From a virus: DNA of 36,537 nt. The DNA is taken from positions 1 to 36,537 of the IMG/VR virus record IMGVR_UViG_3300042691_011145. One strand, written 5' to 3'. Of this stretch, positions 15,560-25,500 are shown piece after piece (within the stretch, counting starts at the first letter, position 1; the number at the start of each line of letters is the position of its first letter). The position numbers were made by a program, and so were the translations under genes. The notes beneath the pieces are model-generated. The model was given only the letters and a program-made list of their open reading frames with translations, had not been told where the DNA came from and made no database searches.

Positions 15560-16129
15560 TTATTCTGATATTTTTCTAAGTTGTTGTTCTAATTTAATAA
15601 GTCTCTCTTTTATCTTATAAATATTGTGATTTGTTCGTTTCCAAAAATCTTGATTACTCATACCATTTTCTTGCTTCAACCTACCATACCAATTGAGAAA
15701 TCTTTCTATTTCATTTAATTGCTTATTTATATTTGAAATACCACGTCCTATTTTAGCTCTAGCAGGCAATTCTTCTTTTTTCAATTCTAACCAACGATTT
15801 TCTGCTAATTGATTTATTTCTTCAACTACTGTATAGCCGGTTAAAGATGCTTGTTTTTTAGCTTTTTTCTTTTCTGAGCCTGGTTTACTAAATGCTTTTG
15901 GTGTTAAATATCCCTGAACATTTGCTGTAGTATTCATTTCTCTTACAATACCACGAATATATTCTTTTAGTTTATATAAATCTTCGGTAGTCATCATGTC
16001 TTCAACATCTTCAACATCCATATCCTTAGCCATAGTTTTAGCCGGATCAGTTATTCCTTTAACTTTTCCTTTTTGAGCTGCTCTTACGAGTCTCATTAAT
16101 TTTGCCTGGTCTTCTGAGTGTGCTGGCAT
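15560..16129 (-). CDS. Conserved phage protein with MPAxSxxQ N-terminus
   Basis: 189 residues, ATG at 16129. The start MPAHSEDQAKLMRLVRAAQK resembles the N-terminal module of small phage proteins grouped, from memory, as DUF3008 (MPAKSxxQ..M). Next come an acidic segment (DVEDVEDMM) and LKEYIRGIVREM, then a basic patch (EKKKAKKQ). The C-terminal half is helical and probably coiled coil (NINKQLNEIERFLNWYGRL, IKERLIKLEQQLRK). Located between portal and protease, where T4 has the core proteins gp67 and gp68, so a prohead core role is plausible but unproven. Confidence 0.7.
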   Translation of the reverse strand: MPAHSEDQAKLMRLVRAAQKGKVKGITDPAKTMAKDMDVEDVEDMMTTEDLYKLKEYIRGIVREMNTTANVQGYLTPKAFSKPGSEKKKAKKQASLTGYTVVEEINQLAENRWLELKKEELPARAKIGRGISNINKQLNEIERFLNWYGRLKQENGMSNQDFWKRTNHNIYKIKERLIKLEQQLRKISE

Positions 16130-16130
16130 A

Positions 16131-16388
16131 TTATGCTAAAATATAGACTGTACCTGCTGAAACTTCAACTTTTTTTACATGACATGGGAATGGTTGTCCA
16201 GCTGCAATGTCTGCTATTGACATAGTTACATTTGGTGCATAAACACTGTTGTTTAATGAACCACTTTTTGCTTCTAAATAAAGTACACCAGCTCCACTTG
16301 AACTTCTTAGTATTCCCCATGCTCTGTCTAAAGAACCGGTTTGACCGGAACCAACAGTTAATGCATTAAACGCTCTATAATTTGTCAT
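16131..16388 (-). CDS. Small beta-rich protein
   Basis: 85 residues, ATG at 16388, overlapping nothing but only 1 base from the previous stop. It has small residues and beta character: ALTVGSGQTGSLDRAWGILR, GVLYLEAKSGSLN, then CHVKKVEVSAGTVYILA. One Cys, no membrane segment or signal peptide. A decoration-like or trimeric surface protein is conceivable from size and composition. I do not recognise the family. Confidence 0.65.
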   Translation of the reverse strand: MTNYRAFNALTVGSGQTGSLDRAWGILRSSSGAGVLYLEAKSGSLNNSVYAPNVTMSIADIAAGQPFPCHVKKVEVSAGTVYILA

Positions 16389-16389
16389 T

Positions 16390-17259
16390 TTATTTCAATT
16401 TAGATTTTAGTTCTTTAACCAATTCATACGCCATCATAAGTGCAGATAGGTGATTTTCTTTTATAATCTTTGTAGATTTTATTTTTTTTATGTTATCTAT
16501 TGTTTCCGATAACTTTATTTTAGTCACTTTATCTTTTATTTTTGGTTGTACTTCTTTGAGTGATTTTAACAAAGTATTAACTTCACCAATGACGTATTTT
16601 GTTAAATTACCCGTGTTATTAATATTATTTATGTACTCTCTGAGTAGTACTTTTTGTTCGTTTGTTAGATTCTTATACTTTTCATTAAATTTTTCAACTA
16701 AAAATTTGTAAGTAATAGACCTAACATCATCTGTTTGTTTTTTGTATTCTTCTAAAGCTAAGTCTTTTAGTCTTGATTCTTTATTTTTTACAGATGAATT
16801 TATAATAGTTTCTGTTATAGTAAATCTAGCACTTAAAATGTCTACAGGATTATAATTATCCTTATCTATTGCATTTTCAAAAATTTTGTAAATAGAAGCT
16901 AATAATTTGTAATTTGATATGGGAGACTTTACAAAATCATCTATGTTGTAGCTAGACTTTATTTCTTTAATCAAATTATACTTTTCTTTTACTAACTTCT
17001 TTTCATCTAATTTTTTACGAGCTTCGCAAACAGTGTCTATAAACTTTTCAGCTTTTACTTCTGATGCATATTTCTCGTTAACTAAGAACTGATATAACTT
17101 TAGTTCCTTTGATAACTCTTTTTTAGAGTTGAAATATTCTTTTAGAATACGTTCTGCTATTGAACGGTTTTCAGATAATATATCTGACGTTACTTGTCTA
17201 ACTAAGAGTTCAAACAAGAAGCCCGTATTTTTAAACTTTGAATGCTTTATCTTTTTCAT
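16390..17259 (-). CDS. Conserved helical protein downstream of portal
   Basis: 289 residues, ATG at 17259. The N-terminus KHSKFKNTGFLFELLVRQVT is a pattern I associate with proteins beside gp20 in marine T4-like phages. The rest is highly helical, Lys/Glu-rich and coiled-coil-like. NNTGNLTKYVIGEVNTLLKS lies near 215-235 and LSALMMAYELVKELKSKLK at the C-terminus. Position after portal suggests a prohead core or initiation component; no catalytic motif is seen. A TATATTTATA box lies 20-29 nt upstream. Confidence 0.72.
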   Translation of the reverse strand: MKKIKHSKFKNTGFLFELLVRQVTSDILSENRSIAERILKEYFNSKKELSKELKLYQFLVNEKYASEVKAEKFIDTVCEARKKLDEKKLVKEKYNLIKEIKSSYNIDDFVKSPISNYKLLASIYKIFENAIDKDNYNPVDILSARFTITETIINSSVKNKESRLKDLALEEYKKQTDDVRSITYKFLVEKFNEKYKNLTNEQKVLLREYINNINNTGNLTKYVIGEVNTLLKSLKEVQPKIKDKVTKIKLSETIDNIKKIKSTKIIKENHLSALMMAYELVKELKSKLK

Positions 17260-17278
17260 TAAAAATAGATTTCTACTA

Positions 17279-17288
17279 TATAAATATA
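17279..17288 (-). promoter_or_regulatory. TATATTTATA box between portal gene and 289-residue gene
   Basis: Sense TATATTTATA followed by TAG in the 45-base gap after the portal stop, 20 nt upstream of the next ATG. Member of the recurring late-gene motif. Confidence 0.4.
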
Positions 17289-17304
17289 TCTTTATATCAC
17301 TTTA

Positions 17305-19059
17305 TTACTTTTTAGTCGTATTTTCCGTTAATATAATCTTTTTTCTATTACCTTCCATATCTTTAAATATTTCTTCGTAATAGCTTTTTCTCGGTTTATA
17401 GTTAACAGAACCCTCTTTTTGCTTCAAAGTCTTAATTCCTAATGGGTCTCTTCCCATGGGATGGTCATCTTTTCCGTATCTTACAGCGTCTTTAGGACGA
17501 CCAACTTTACCATCCTCTTCTAACTCAGACTTTATTTTCTGAATTTCTTCCTCTACATTCGTAGGTGCTTCTGTTCCCGTTGGTTTAGCTGGGTCTACAC
17601 CTTGAGTTTCTATTTGTGATAATCGGAATGCTTGTTTTGTATCATCTAATACCTGTAGAGTTATATCATTTTGTTCATCCTTTGCCATACCCATGATTGT
17701 ATGATACATCCATTCTTTTGAAAACATCTTAGTACCTTGCATGGATTGTATTAACTGTACTTTTGAACTATATAATTCAACTCTTTCTTGCTCATATATT
17801 TTTGATGGTATAGTAAGTTCAAGACTAAAATCTGTTAAAGATGAATCTGTAATACCTTGTGAATATAAATGTACAATAGCTATCTTCGTAAGTTCTGAAA
17901 TCATTACGCGTTGAATACGTTCTATAGTTTTTGCAAATCTAACATCTTGTGCAGCTAAAGTTGCTTTTCCATTTACATCTTCTTCATATCCCAAAAATGC
18001 CTTTGGTATTTTAAGTGCTGCCATCAACTTACCTTTTAGGTAATTAATGTCTTCTACCATATTATACTCCAAACCCTTTAATGTATCTATGCTAGTTCCG
18101 GTATCACTACCACGAACAGGCATATAATAATCTTCTATGAGGTTTTGTATATTGAATTTTAAATTGTAGTCACCCGTTTTTTCATCAACAAATGGTGTCT
18201 TTTTAGATGAGTTGATAATTTTTTGCATATAGTTATCAACTTCGTTTGGAGGAATATTACCAACGTCAATTTTAAATATTCTCTTTTCAGGTGCTCTCAT
18301 AATACGATGAATCAACATCGCATCTTCCATTAACATCAACTGCTTCCATACACGGCGACATCCTTCAATCATAGACTTGCCATATGGGAGAAAATTTGAA
18401 TCAGAATATAGTCTGAAGTGTGCTACCTCAAAATTTTCGTATTCTTTTTTCTGTGCACCCAACGCACTTGTTGTATATGGATTTTGATATGGTGCATTAA
18501 CAAACTTTACTAATTGAGGATTTTTAGGGTCAAAGTTTTCAATACGACTTGTCTCATATACGGATAGTGGTCTTACATCAATTATACCAATTTCAGGCGC
18601 CATCTCTAATTGAAGAAACAGGTCTCCATACTTTACAAGATTACGAGTCCATGGCCAAAGATTAAACTCAACATTAATTATATCATAAAATAAATTTTCA
18701 AGAATTTGTTTAACCTTATCATCGGGATGATGTATTTTCAATACACTTCCGAATTCATTCTTTGCAGTACATTCATCGGCATACAAGTCTAAAGCGGAAC
18801 TGATAATTGGGTCATGATCCATAGAATCATAATCTCTAAACAAATCTATTCTAATTTGTTGATATGCCATTGATGATTCAACCGTACCTAAATTAGATTG
18901 GTTGGTGACACGCATTTTTAAAAACCTATCAACTAGGTTTGTTGTCATGTTTTGATACTCATCGGTATCAATAACTTTGACTCCTTTAGGTGTTTTCCTA
19001 ACTATCGTGTTGGTTGAAAATAACTTTTTTAGTCTTGTAAAAATTGATGTATCGGCCAT
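17305..19059 (-). CDS. 20: Portal vertex protein (gp20-like)
   Basis: 584 residues, ATG at 19059 without Shine-Dalgarno. gp20 hallmarks are DPIISSALDLYADECT (~83-98), HRIMRAPEKRIFKIDVGNIP in the middle, and YYMPVRGSDTGTSIDTLKG. DINYLKGKLMAALKIPKAFL and KATLAAQDVRFAKTIERIQR follow. It forms the dodecameric ring at one vertex through which DNA is packaged and ejected, and it nucleates the prohead. Length is close to T4 gp20 (524) with a longer, charged C-terminal tail (~485-584, rich in Lys/Glu/Pro). It lies four genes before gp21. Confidence 0.95.
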   Translation of the reverse strand: MADTSIFTRLKKLFSTNTIVRKTPKGVKVIDTDEYQNMTTNLVDRFLKMRVTNQSNLGTVESSMAYQQIRIDLFRDYDSMDHDPIISSALDLYADECTAKNEFGSVLKIHHPDDKVKQILENLFYDIINVEFNLWPWTRNLVKYGDLFLQLEMAPEIGIIDVRPLSVYETSRIENFDPKNPQLVKFVNAPYQNPYTTSALGAQKKEYENFEVAHFRLYSDSNFLPYGKSMIEGCRRVWKQLMLMEDAMLIHRIMRAPEKRIFKIDVGNIPPNEVDNYMQKIINSSKKTPFVDEKTGDYNLKFNIQNLIEDYYMPVRGSDTGTSIDTLKGLEYNMVEDINYLKGKLMAALKIPKAFLGYEEDVNGKATLAAQDVRFAKTIERIQRVMISELTKIAIVHLYSQGITDSSLTDFSLELTIPSKIYEQERVELYSSKVQLIQSMQGTKMFSKEWMYHTIMGMAKDEQNDITLQVLDDTKQAFRLSQIETQGVDPAKPTGTEAPTNVEEEIQKIKSELEEDGKVGRPKDAVRYGKDDHPMGRDPLGIKTLKQKEGSVNYKPRKSYYEEIFKDMEGNRKKIILTENTTKK

Positions 19060-19102
19060 TATGTTTTATTTTAATTTGTTAATATACAAAAAATATTTTG
19101 AA

Positions 19103-19537
19103 TTACCATTTTCTACAAGACCAATATCTAGCTTTATGTCTTGGGCCTGGATTATCACAATTATGTCTTGCTCTAAAATTTGCTCTTCTGCCAGGGTTAT
19201 TTTTTTTAATTTTGACACCTTTTTGACCGAAATTTACTTTTACAACATTTCCTTGTGGATTCTTTACATATACCTTAAATTTTTTAACATCACCAGCCAT
19301 TGGCTTTCCAAGCTTAACTTTACGACCTTGATACTCAGCTTCAAAAACACAACCACAACCAGCTTCATTTAATTGTTTTGTATATTCACGCATAAAAATT
19401 ATAAAATCTTTTACGTCATCGTGATTTTCAACATCATATTCATATGGCTCAACTTGACCATAATTTATATCAACATCCGTATCCCTACGATTTGGATGGT
19501 CTACTACGTTATGACTTTCTTTTTTTACTTTTTTCAT
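19103..19537 (-). CDS. Conserved basic phage protein (KNPQG / RARHNCDNPG family)
   Basis: 144 residues, ATG at 19537. The N-terminal half is acidic and variable. The C-terminal ~80 residues carry a strongly patterned motif set: YQGRKVKLGKPMAGDVKKFK, VYVKNPQGNVVKVNFGQKG, then RRANFRARHNCDNPGPRHK and ending RYWSCRKW. I recall this block from many T4-like marine phages, always of unknown function. Basic residues with two paired Cys suggest nucleic acid or metal binding, but this is a guess. It sits between gp17 and gp20, where T4 has the tail sheath and tube genes. Confidence 0.75.
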   Translation of the reverse strand: MKKVKKESHNVVDHPNRRDTDVDINYGQVEPYEYDVENHDDVKDFIIFMREYTKQLNEAGCGCVFEAEYQGRKVKLGKPMAGDVKKFKVYVKNPQGNVVKVNFGQKGVKIKKNNPGRRANFRARHNCDNPGPRHKARYWSCRKW

Positions 19538-19552
19538 AATTAAATAGTTTTA

Positions 19553-20242
19553 TTATTTATTAGGTACACAATTTGGAACCATTTTTCCATTTTTCATTTT
19601 ACCACCAACGGCAGTATATCCTTTCCAACACTCTTCGCACAATCCATTCATATCACCTTCATTACATTTTTTCCAACCACCACCTTTAGATTTGTAGTTT
19701 TTTGCAGCCCAACCATTTGCATACGCTGAAGGATATACATCAAATTTTTTCTTGGCAGCCGCTTTAGAAGCTGACCATTTAGCCGCATCTGTCGGACAAT
19801 TCTTTTCTAAAAATAAGTTTAACTTTTCTTCAATATTCATTTCGTTCACGGATTTTGATTTTGTATTTTTACCAGCTTGTCTTGCTTTTCTACCGGCACA
19901 ATGTGCTTTTTGACTAAATCCTTTGGGGTTGTTACAGTCAATACTTTTTTTATATTTTTTTGTCCAATCTTCGTTTTGTGGTTTTGTACTAACGTATATT
20001 GGTTTTTTACCTTGGCTACCTGATTCTTTACCACCCCTATCTGCTTTGTTTTGAGCTGCTCTCTTTCTTTTAGTTGCGGATTCTTTTTCTTTTTTAGTCA
20101 TACCTGCTGCTTTTGCCGCAGGTACACATTTTGCATATCCACTCTTTTCACCAGATGTTCCGCATGGAGGATGTTTACCATCAACTTTTTTGCCGATGTT
20201 TACCCATTTTTGTTTAAACCATTTACGAAGATCTTCATTCAT
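19553..20242 (-). CDS. Conserved Lys/Cys-rich phage protein (DUF5872-like N-terminus)
   Basis: I choose ATG 20242 (229 residues); the longer frame starts at TTG 20278 inside the terminase gene and adds 12 unrelated residues. The N-terminus LRKWFKQKWVNIGKKVDGKH, then PPCGTSGEKSGYAKCVPAAK, matches what I remember as DUF5872. A Lys-rich central part follows (KKSIDCNNPKGFSQKAHCAGRK). The C-terminal part has KKFDVYPSAYANGWAAKNYK and ends CWKGYTAVGGKMKNGKMVPN with CVPNK. All are recurrent modules in phage proteins of unknown function. Multiple Cys pairs suggest zinc binding. Confidence 0.75.
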   Translation of the reverse strand: MNEDLRKWFKQKWVNIGKKVDGKHPPCGTSGEKSGYAKCVPAAKAAGMTKKEKESATKRKRAAQNKADRGGKESGSQGKKPIYVSTKPQNEDWTKKYKKSIDCNNPKGFSQKAHCAGRKARQAGKNTKSKSVNEMNIEEKLNLFLEKNCPTDAAKWSASKAAAKKKFDVYPSAYANGWAAKNYKSKGGGWKKCNEGDMNGLCEECWKGYTAVGGKMKNGKMVPNCVPNK

Positions 20243-20246
20243 ACTG

Positions 20247-20256
20247 TATAAGTATA
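20247..20256 (-). promoter_or_regulatory. TATACTTATA box immediately before ATG 20242
   Basis: Sense TATACTTATA followed by CAGT and the ATG. It is so close to the start that a transcript from it would be almost leaderless. The same CAGTATG arrangement occurs before the 28713 gene. Confidence 0.4.
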
Positions 20257-20262
20257 AAGAAT

Positions 20263-21873
20263 TTAACCAAGTAACCAAGTTATATTCTCTTTTTCATTAT
20301 TTTTCCCGGTTGCAATTTCGTATGGACTACCATTTGCCATATTTCCAGTATACATTCCTATATGTTTTTGAATGTGAGATGCACCTAACATACTTTTTGT
20401 TAAATCTATTCCCTCTTGACGAAGACGTAATGCTGTATTACGAACCCACAATCCGATTGCCATTGCCATAGTTAAGTCGTCATTGTATCCTTTCATTGCT
20501 TCTGCTCTTCCCGCATTCCAAATAAAAGTAAATAACTCTTCTACAAGACGAGATGATCTGATTAGAATATCTTTATTATTTATATAGGTGTCTAATGATG
20601 AGATAATAAGTGGACGAGTTCTTGACGTGGTTGAAAAACCAGCAACCATCTGTCTTTCTTCTCTATAATGTTTATTCGTTATTTGACGTTCAACATCTAT
20701 GTATCTTAAATCATTACTCATATAAAATAGGTTACCATAACCTCTGTCTATGATTTGTTGAATTGTTGCCCATCCTACATTTGAATTTTCTACTACAAGT
20801 AAAGCATTATTATATTCAGTCGCAAGTGCTGTTAAAAAGTTACCAAAATCTTTGGTTTCAAGTTTGCCACGATATTCTGCTACTTGTGAACAATCTTCAA
20901 TGTCTATGACCTGTGCCGTTGAAAAGTCACTACCATCACCTCTAGCAACGTCAGCCACAACCATATACTGACGACTATAGTTTGGATGCTCCCATACCCA
21001 AAGATTTCCATCAAATCCACGTTTTTCTACAGGCTCCATTACATAAGTTTCTTTATACCACATTAATAATTGTGGGTCAATGACAGTATCACCAGAACTC
21101 ACAAAGTCACAATCACATTCTTGTGCTGCTCCTTTTATTCCTAATACTCGTGTCTGCTCGTCTCTCCATTCTTGATTTCTTTCGGGATGGACTGTCCAAT
21201 GTAGTTTGATATTGTTAAATCCGTTTGTTTGGTTTTCACCCTCAACCCACATTTTATGAAACCAATTACCAACACCATTTGGAGTAGAAAGTACAATTGC
21301 ACTACCACCTGTTGAAAGTGTTGATTGTGCTGATAACCATATTTCATCAATGTCACGAATAAATGCTGCTTCGTCCACTACAAGAAGAGACAATGCTTCA
21401 GAACGACCTGCGTCAGGGGAACTTGCAATTGCTTTTACTTGTGAACCATTTTTTAATTTAAGTGATAGTTTGTTATCTTCAACCGATGCGTTATTTCCAT
21501 CCCTCAACCATATAGGAAGAAGGTCGTGCATGACACGAACTTTTTCAACAAGATTTTTTGCTACTGTTACTTTGGTAGCAATAACTAGTGCATTAAAATC
21601 TTCGTTAAATAGCATTTTCCAAAGTATGTATCCTGCTGAAAGTGTTGATAATCCGAGCTGACGTGATTTTAGAATGATATTAAAACGATTATTTTTAAAA
21701 TCGTTCATACAATTTTCTTGAAACGGATATAAATGAAAAGGTATCTTTCCTCGTGTCGGATGTTGAATGACACAATACTTTTTCATAAAATGTATAGGGT
21801 CTAACGCACATCTACGATATTCATCTGCGATTATCTCTTTAAGAGTTTTTTGTGGTTGACCTTGAACTGCCAT
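20263..21873 (-). CDS. 17: Terminase large subunit (gp17-like)
   Basis: 536 residues, ATG at 21873 just after the upstream stop. ATPase domain: the deviant Walker A SRQLGLST (70-77), Walker B LLVVDEA (163-169) and coupling motif LSTPNG (195-200). RNase-H-like nuclease: first acidic residue in VVADVARGDGSD (D308), second in VVENSNVG (E362), third in YNDDLTMAMAIG (D465/D466). It pumps DNA into the prohead through gp20 and cuts concatemers. Length is a little below T4 gp17 (610). The preceding gene may be its small-subunit partner. Confidence 0.96.
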   Translation of the reverse strand: MAVQGQPQKTLKEIIADEYRRCALDPIHFMKKYCVIQHPTRGKIPFHLYPFQENCMNDFKNNRFNIILKSRQLGLSTLSAGYILWKMLFNEDFNALVIATKVTVAKNLVEKVRVMHDLLPIWLRDGNNASVEDNKLSLKLKNGSQVKAIASSPDAGRSEALSLLVVDEAAFIRDIDEIWLSAQSTLSTGGSAIVLSTPNGVGNWFHKMWVEGENQTNGFNNIKLHWTVHPERNQEWRDEQTRVLGIKGAAQECDCDFVSSGDTVIDPQLLMWYKETYVMEPVEKRGFDGNLWVWEHPNYSRQYMVVADVARGDGSDFSTAQVIDIEDCSQVAEYRGKLETKDFGNFLTALATEYNNALLVVENSNVGWATIQQIIDRGYGNLFYMSNDLRYIDVERQITNKHYREERQMVAGFSTTSRTRPLIISSLDTYINNKDILIRSSRLVEELFTFIWNAGRAEAMKGYNDDLTMAMAIGLWVRNTALRLRQEGIDLTKSMLGASHIQKHIGMYTGNMANGSPYEIATGKNNEKENITWLLG

Positions 21874-22541
21874 TATTTTACTATTAGTTCGGAATGCTTT
21901 AGTTCAACTAACTTATCTTCAAGTTTAGCTTTTCTTTCTATCAATAATTCTATTGCATGCGAAACCTGTTGAATATCATTAATTAAATCTTGACGAACTT
22001 TTTCTGGTTCAATTTCCCATTTCCATGTTTCAATTTCACCTCTTTCGTTTACAAATTCAATAGTATCTTTAATACCATCTAGAGCAGCTTCATATCTTTG
22101 CTTCAATTCTCTAGCATAAGCTAGTTTATTACGAGTCATTTTGTAATCCTCATAAAACGGATATGTCCCATCTACTTTTAGTTGTGTTTCATATTTTTGT
22201 AAACAATCAACGCACATTCCTGTTTTTATTATTATTTTTTTGTCTATTTTAGAAAATATTTTAGTCTGACAATCTGTACCTTTGCATTCTTTTAATGAAG
22301 AAAGATATTGTCTGACATCATCTAATTTACTAACTGTGGTTTTATATCCATCTTTTTGTTCCCATGTTACCCCACTTGAGTCAGTCCATGTTTCTCCTAT
22401 TTCTCTTTTCTTTAACTCATCACCTTCGTAACCAAATGTTTTTTGAGTGTTACCATCTCTACCAAAAACAGTGTCTATGACTTTTTTGCGAGTTGGATGA
22501 ATGTACTTATTTTTTTCTTCAAATGATTTTCTTTTTGCCAT
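21873..22541 (-). CDS. Zn-knuckle/coiled-coil protein upstream of terminase (possible small terminase)
   Basis: 222 residues, ATG at 22541, ending where gp17 begins. The N-terminus KYIHPTRKKVIDTVFG is conserved-looking. Cys86, Cys91, Cys110 and Cys113 form a likely zinc site (CX4C ... CX2C). YPFYEDYKMTRNKLAYARELKQ and the C-terminal ~100 residues are helical and coiled-coil-like. I recall similar proteins upstream of gp17 in other T4-like phages. Position suggests gp16 (small terminase), but T4 gp16 has no such zinc site, so this remains a positional guess. Confidence 0.7.
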   Translation of the reverse strand: MAKRKSFEEKNKYIHPTRKKVIDTVFGRDGNTQKTFGYEGDELKKREIGETWTDSSGVTWEQKDGYKTTVSKLDDVRQYLSSLKECKGTDCQTKIFSKIDKKIIIKTGMCVDCLQKYETQLKVDGTYPFYEDYKMTRNKLAYARELKQRYEAALDGIKDTIEFVNERGEIETWKWEIEPEKVRQDLINDIQQVSHAIELLIERKAKLEDKLVELKHSELIVK

Positions 22542-22563
22542 AATAAATTGTTTGTAACCTGTA

Positions 22564-22573
22564 TATAAATATA
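22564..22573 (-). promoter_or_regulatory. TATATTTATA box upstream of the packaging module
   Basis: Sense TATATTTATA followed by TACAGG, 23-32 nt upstream of ATG 22541. The sequence from box to start (box, CAG, GTTAC, AAACAATTTATTATG) closely parallels that of the gp13-like gene (box, CAG, GTAAC, AAACAATTTCTTATG). Confidence 0.5.
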
Positions 22574-22575
22574 TA

Positions 22576-25500
22576 TTACTTTTTCCGAATTATTTCCAAT
22601 AGTTTATTGGTATATTTTTCATACTCTTTATTAGTGTTCAAAGTTTCCTTTATGAAATCCGTTTTGAGCTTTTCTTCTTGTCTTGGTACATTTTCATGAC
22701 TATACCAAACTGTTACAAGTTCCGCGTCCTCATCTCCAAATATTGCATCAGCAGTTGGAAAGTCAGTCTGAGTATATCCACCATTTGTGAACCACTTATC
22801 TGTTTTGTTTACATTATCATTTCTACCCAATATTCTAGTTTTACCTTTTGGTAAAAAAGCACCATCTGGCTGAGCATCTGAACCAGCTAATGCACTTACT
22901 TCATTTAAAGATTCTTTTTTAGTTCTGAATGTTGCCGCTGGTCTACCATTGATTGTAGGCATATCGTGGTGATCCTTACCAATATCTTTTACTTTTACTT
23001 TTTTATTTTTGAATTTACCCATTAGTACAGTGTCTCCAACATTTACCGGTAAATTTATATCTTCTTTAAACTGAGTTTTAAATTTTACAAAAAAGGTGTT
23101 AGGACTTTGTTTTGGCTCATAATCAATTTTATCAAATTGAGCTATTTGAGATTTTGTACCTTTAAATTTTGTTCTAAAAGTGTTAGCCTCTTTTTCACTA
23201 TTAAAAATGAAAGTATAAGTTTTGTCGTGTGTATCGTATTTAATCGATTGTAAAGATGGATAACTTGCTTTTATTTTTTCTTTCATTTTAGCAAATGTAG
23301 AGTCAATCGTATCATCTACAATTGCTTCTGACATATTTTTCGATTCAACCTCACCGGTTTCCGGATTGTGATGAGCAAATGTTTTATGCCAAATTTTAGC
23401 TTTTTGTATTGCTCTGGCAGGATTTAATTTATCTATTTTTTGTTGTGGAGTTAAATTTCTACTAAAGATACCAGTAGTAGGTACATAATGTTCTTCCGAA
23501 GATTTTACCTTATCATTTGAATTTTTTTTTTGAGTTGATTCGGTATATATCTTTTTTTGCAGTTTACCATACTCACGAAGTAGTATTCCTGCTACAGAAT
23601 TTGCTTTATTTTCAATTTCAGAGCCCGTTTTTCCGTCATTCTCTATATTCTTTATGAGATTCATTTCATATTGTTTATGATGAACCATCTCATGTGCAAT
23701 AGTTCTTAAAACATCTGCTATCAGTCTTCCCTCCATAACAACATATATTTCTTTAATGTGCGGAATATACCCACCTAATGAAGGTTGTTCTGCTTCTGGT
23801 AAAGATTTGTTACTTAAAATTTTTACACGGGGCCTTTCTTTTAATTTCAGTCTTTCTGAACACCATTCAACAAACTCTTTTACAAGTTTTAAACGAGAAT
23901 GTGATTGAGCTTCGCTGGCGTCTTCTTTTAACATTTTAGAAAAAGATTTTGCCATATCAGCTGCTGCATCTTTTGTTTTATCTATTTCTTGTTCTCTATC
24001 AGACCCTTCTTTCAATTTTTTGAACATAACAGCTTTTTCTAACATCTCAGCATATTGCTCTTCAGTCATCTCGTATTTTTCAATCTTTGGTGCAGCTTTT
24101 GAAGCTATCAACATAGCCGAAGCTAATGAATTTCTTGATGCTTTTTTCATGTCCTCTTCACCAACTTTTTTTCCTTCAACTAATATGGTTTTATTTAAAT
24201 AATTGAAATGTTCGGACATCATCTTATATTCTGCTCTTTCACTTTCAGATATTGCGCCTAACAATGAATGCATTCCTATTGCACCACCGCCAATCTTTTC
24301 AGCATCTGGAGCGTGTAATCCTAATGATTCTAATGTACCATGACCTATCATTTCACCTCCAAAATACGAAATACCATTTACTATTTTACCATGCAATCCC
24401 ATTGCGTCAAATGCATAATGTAATGCTTCGGTTGGTGCGTGTGCTACACTAGCTGCAGTGTGGCCTATCTTTTCACCAACGTGAAGAACATGATGCCCAA
24501 CTTCAGCTGCTGCGTGACCGGCTACTTTACCGGCCGCGGCTGCACCTTTTCCAGCGGCAGCAAGTCCTTGTGCTGTCATTTCTCCTATTTTTCCTTGAGT
24601 AGACAACCATTGCATACCATTATGTGCAGCATCTGATAAAGCTTGAGCACCTTTAGCTAAAGTTGATGTAGTAGCTGATGCAGCTGTACTTCCTCCAACT
24701 TTAGTCATCAATCCTTTTAAGAACGGGCCACCGTAAGCAGCAGCTACTGACATAGCTGCCATCTTCATCATACTCACGCAAGCTTTTTTATTTGCTTCAT
24801 GTTCTTTAATTACATCATCTTTTGCTTTAACTTTCTTTGTTCTTGGATTATCAGAACTTTCTGGTTTATGACTATCAAAATGGTCATTAGGAACCTCTAT
24901 TTCTGATTGATAAAAATCGTGTTTAGCTTTTTCCTTTTCATACTTTTTAGTTTCTTTCTCATATTGTTTATCGTTTTTAAACTTAGGGTCGTTACGATCG
25001 GGTTCTTTTGGTTGTTCTTTGTCTACCCATACTTTTTTGGGCATTCCAAACATATTTCTTTCAGGCTTACCTGTTTTAGGATCTCTAACTACTACTTCCT
25101 CTTGAAAATCACCACGTGTCACGTGTTCACTATGTTCTTTTCCTTGTGAATCTTTCCAAGTTCGTTTTTGTGACAAAGGATGTCTAAGATGTGCTAAATT
25201 ATTTACAGCACTTCCTGTTCTTTTAACTGTGTCTACTATATGATGTACTGTATGTGCTACATTATGCGGAAATGCTTTAGCAAATTTGACCATAGCATTG
25301 TCCTGATTTGTTACAAACTTTGTAATACCAGCCGCCATCTTATCTGCTAATTTTCCTACATTTTTAGGATTAAATCCTTTTACAAGACCAAGTGTTAGTA
25401 CATTTGCTACACCACCTAAAGTATGACTTACAGCTCTTGTTACCAATCTTGTTGCATTTCCAAATATTGCTCTAGCTATATTTGATTTTGATTTTTTAGT

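Noticed and set aside
20243-20278. TTG start giving a 241-residue version of the protein ending at 19553
   Set aside because: The extra residues lie inside the terminase gene and do not match the family, which starts at the LRKWF region; ATG 20242 is preferred.
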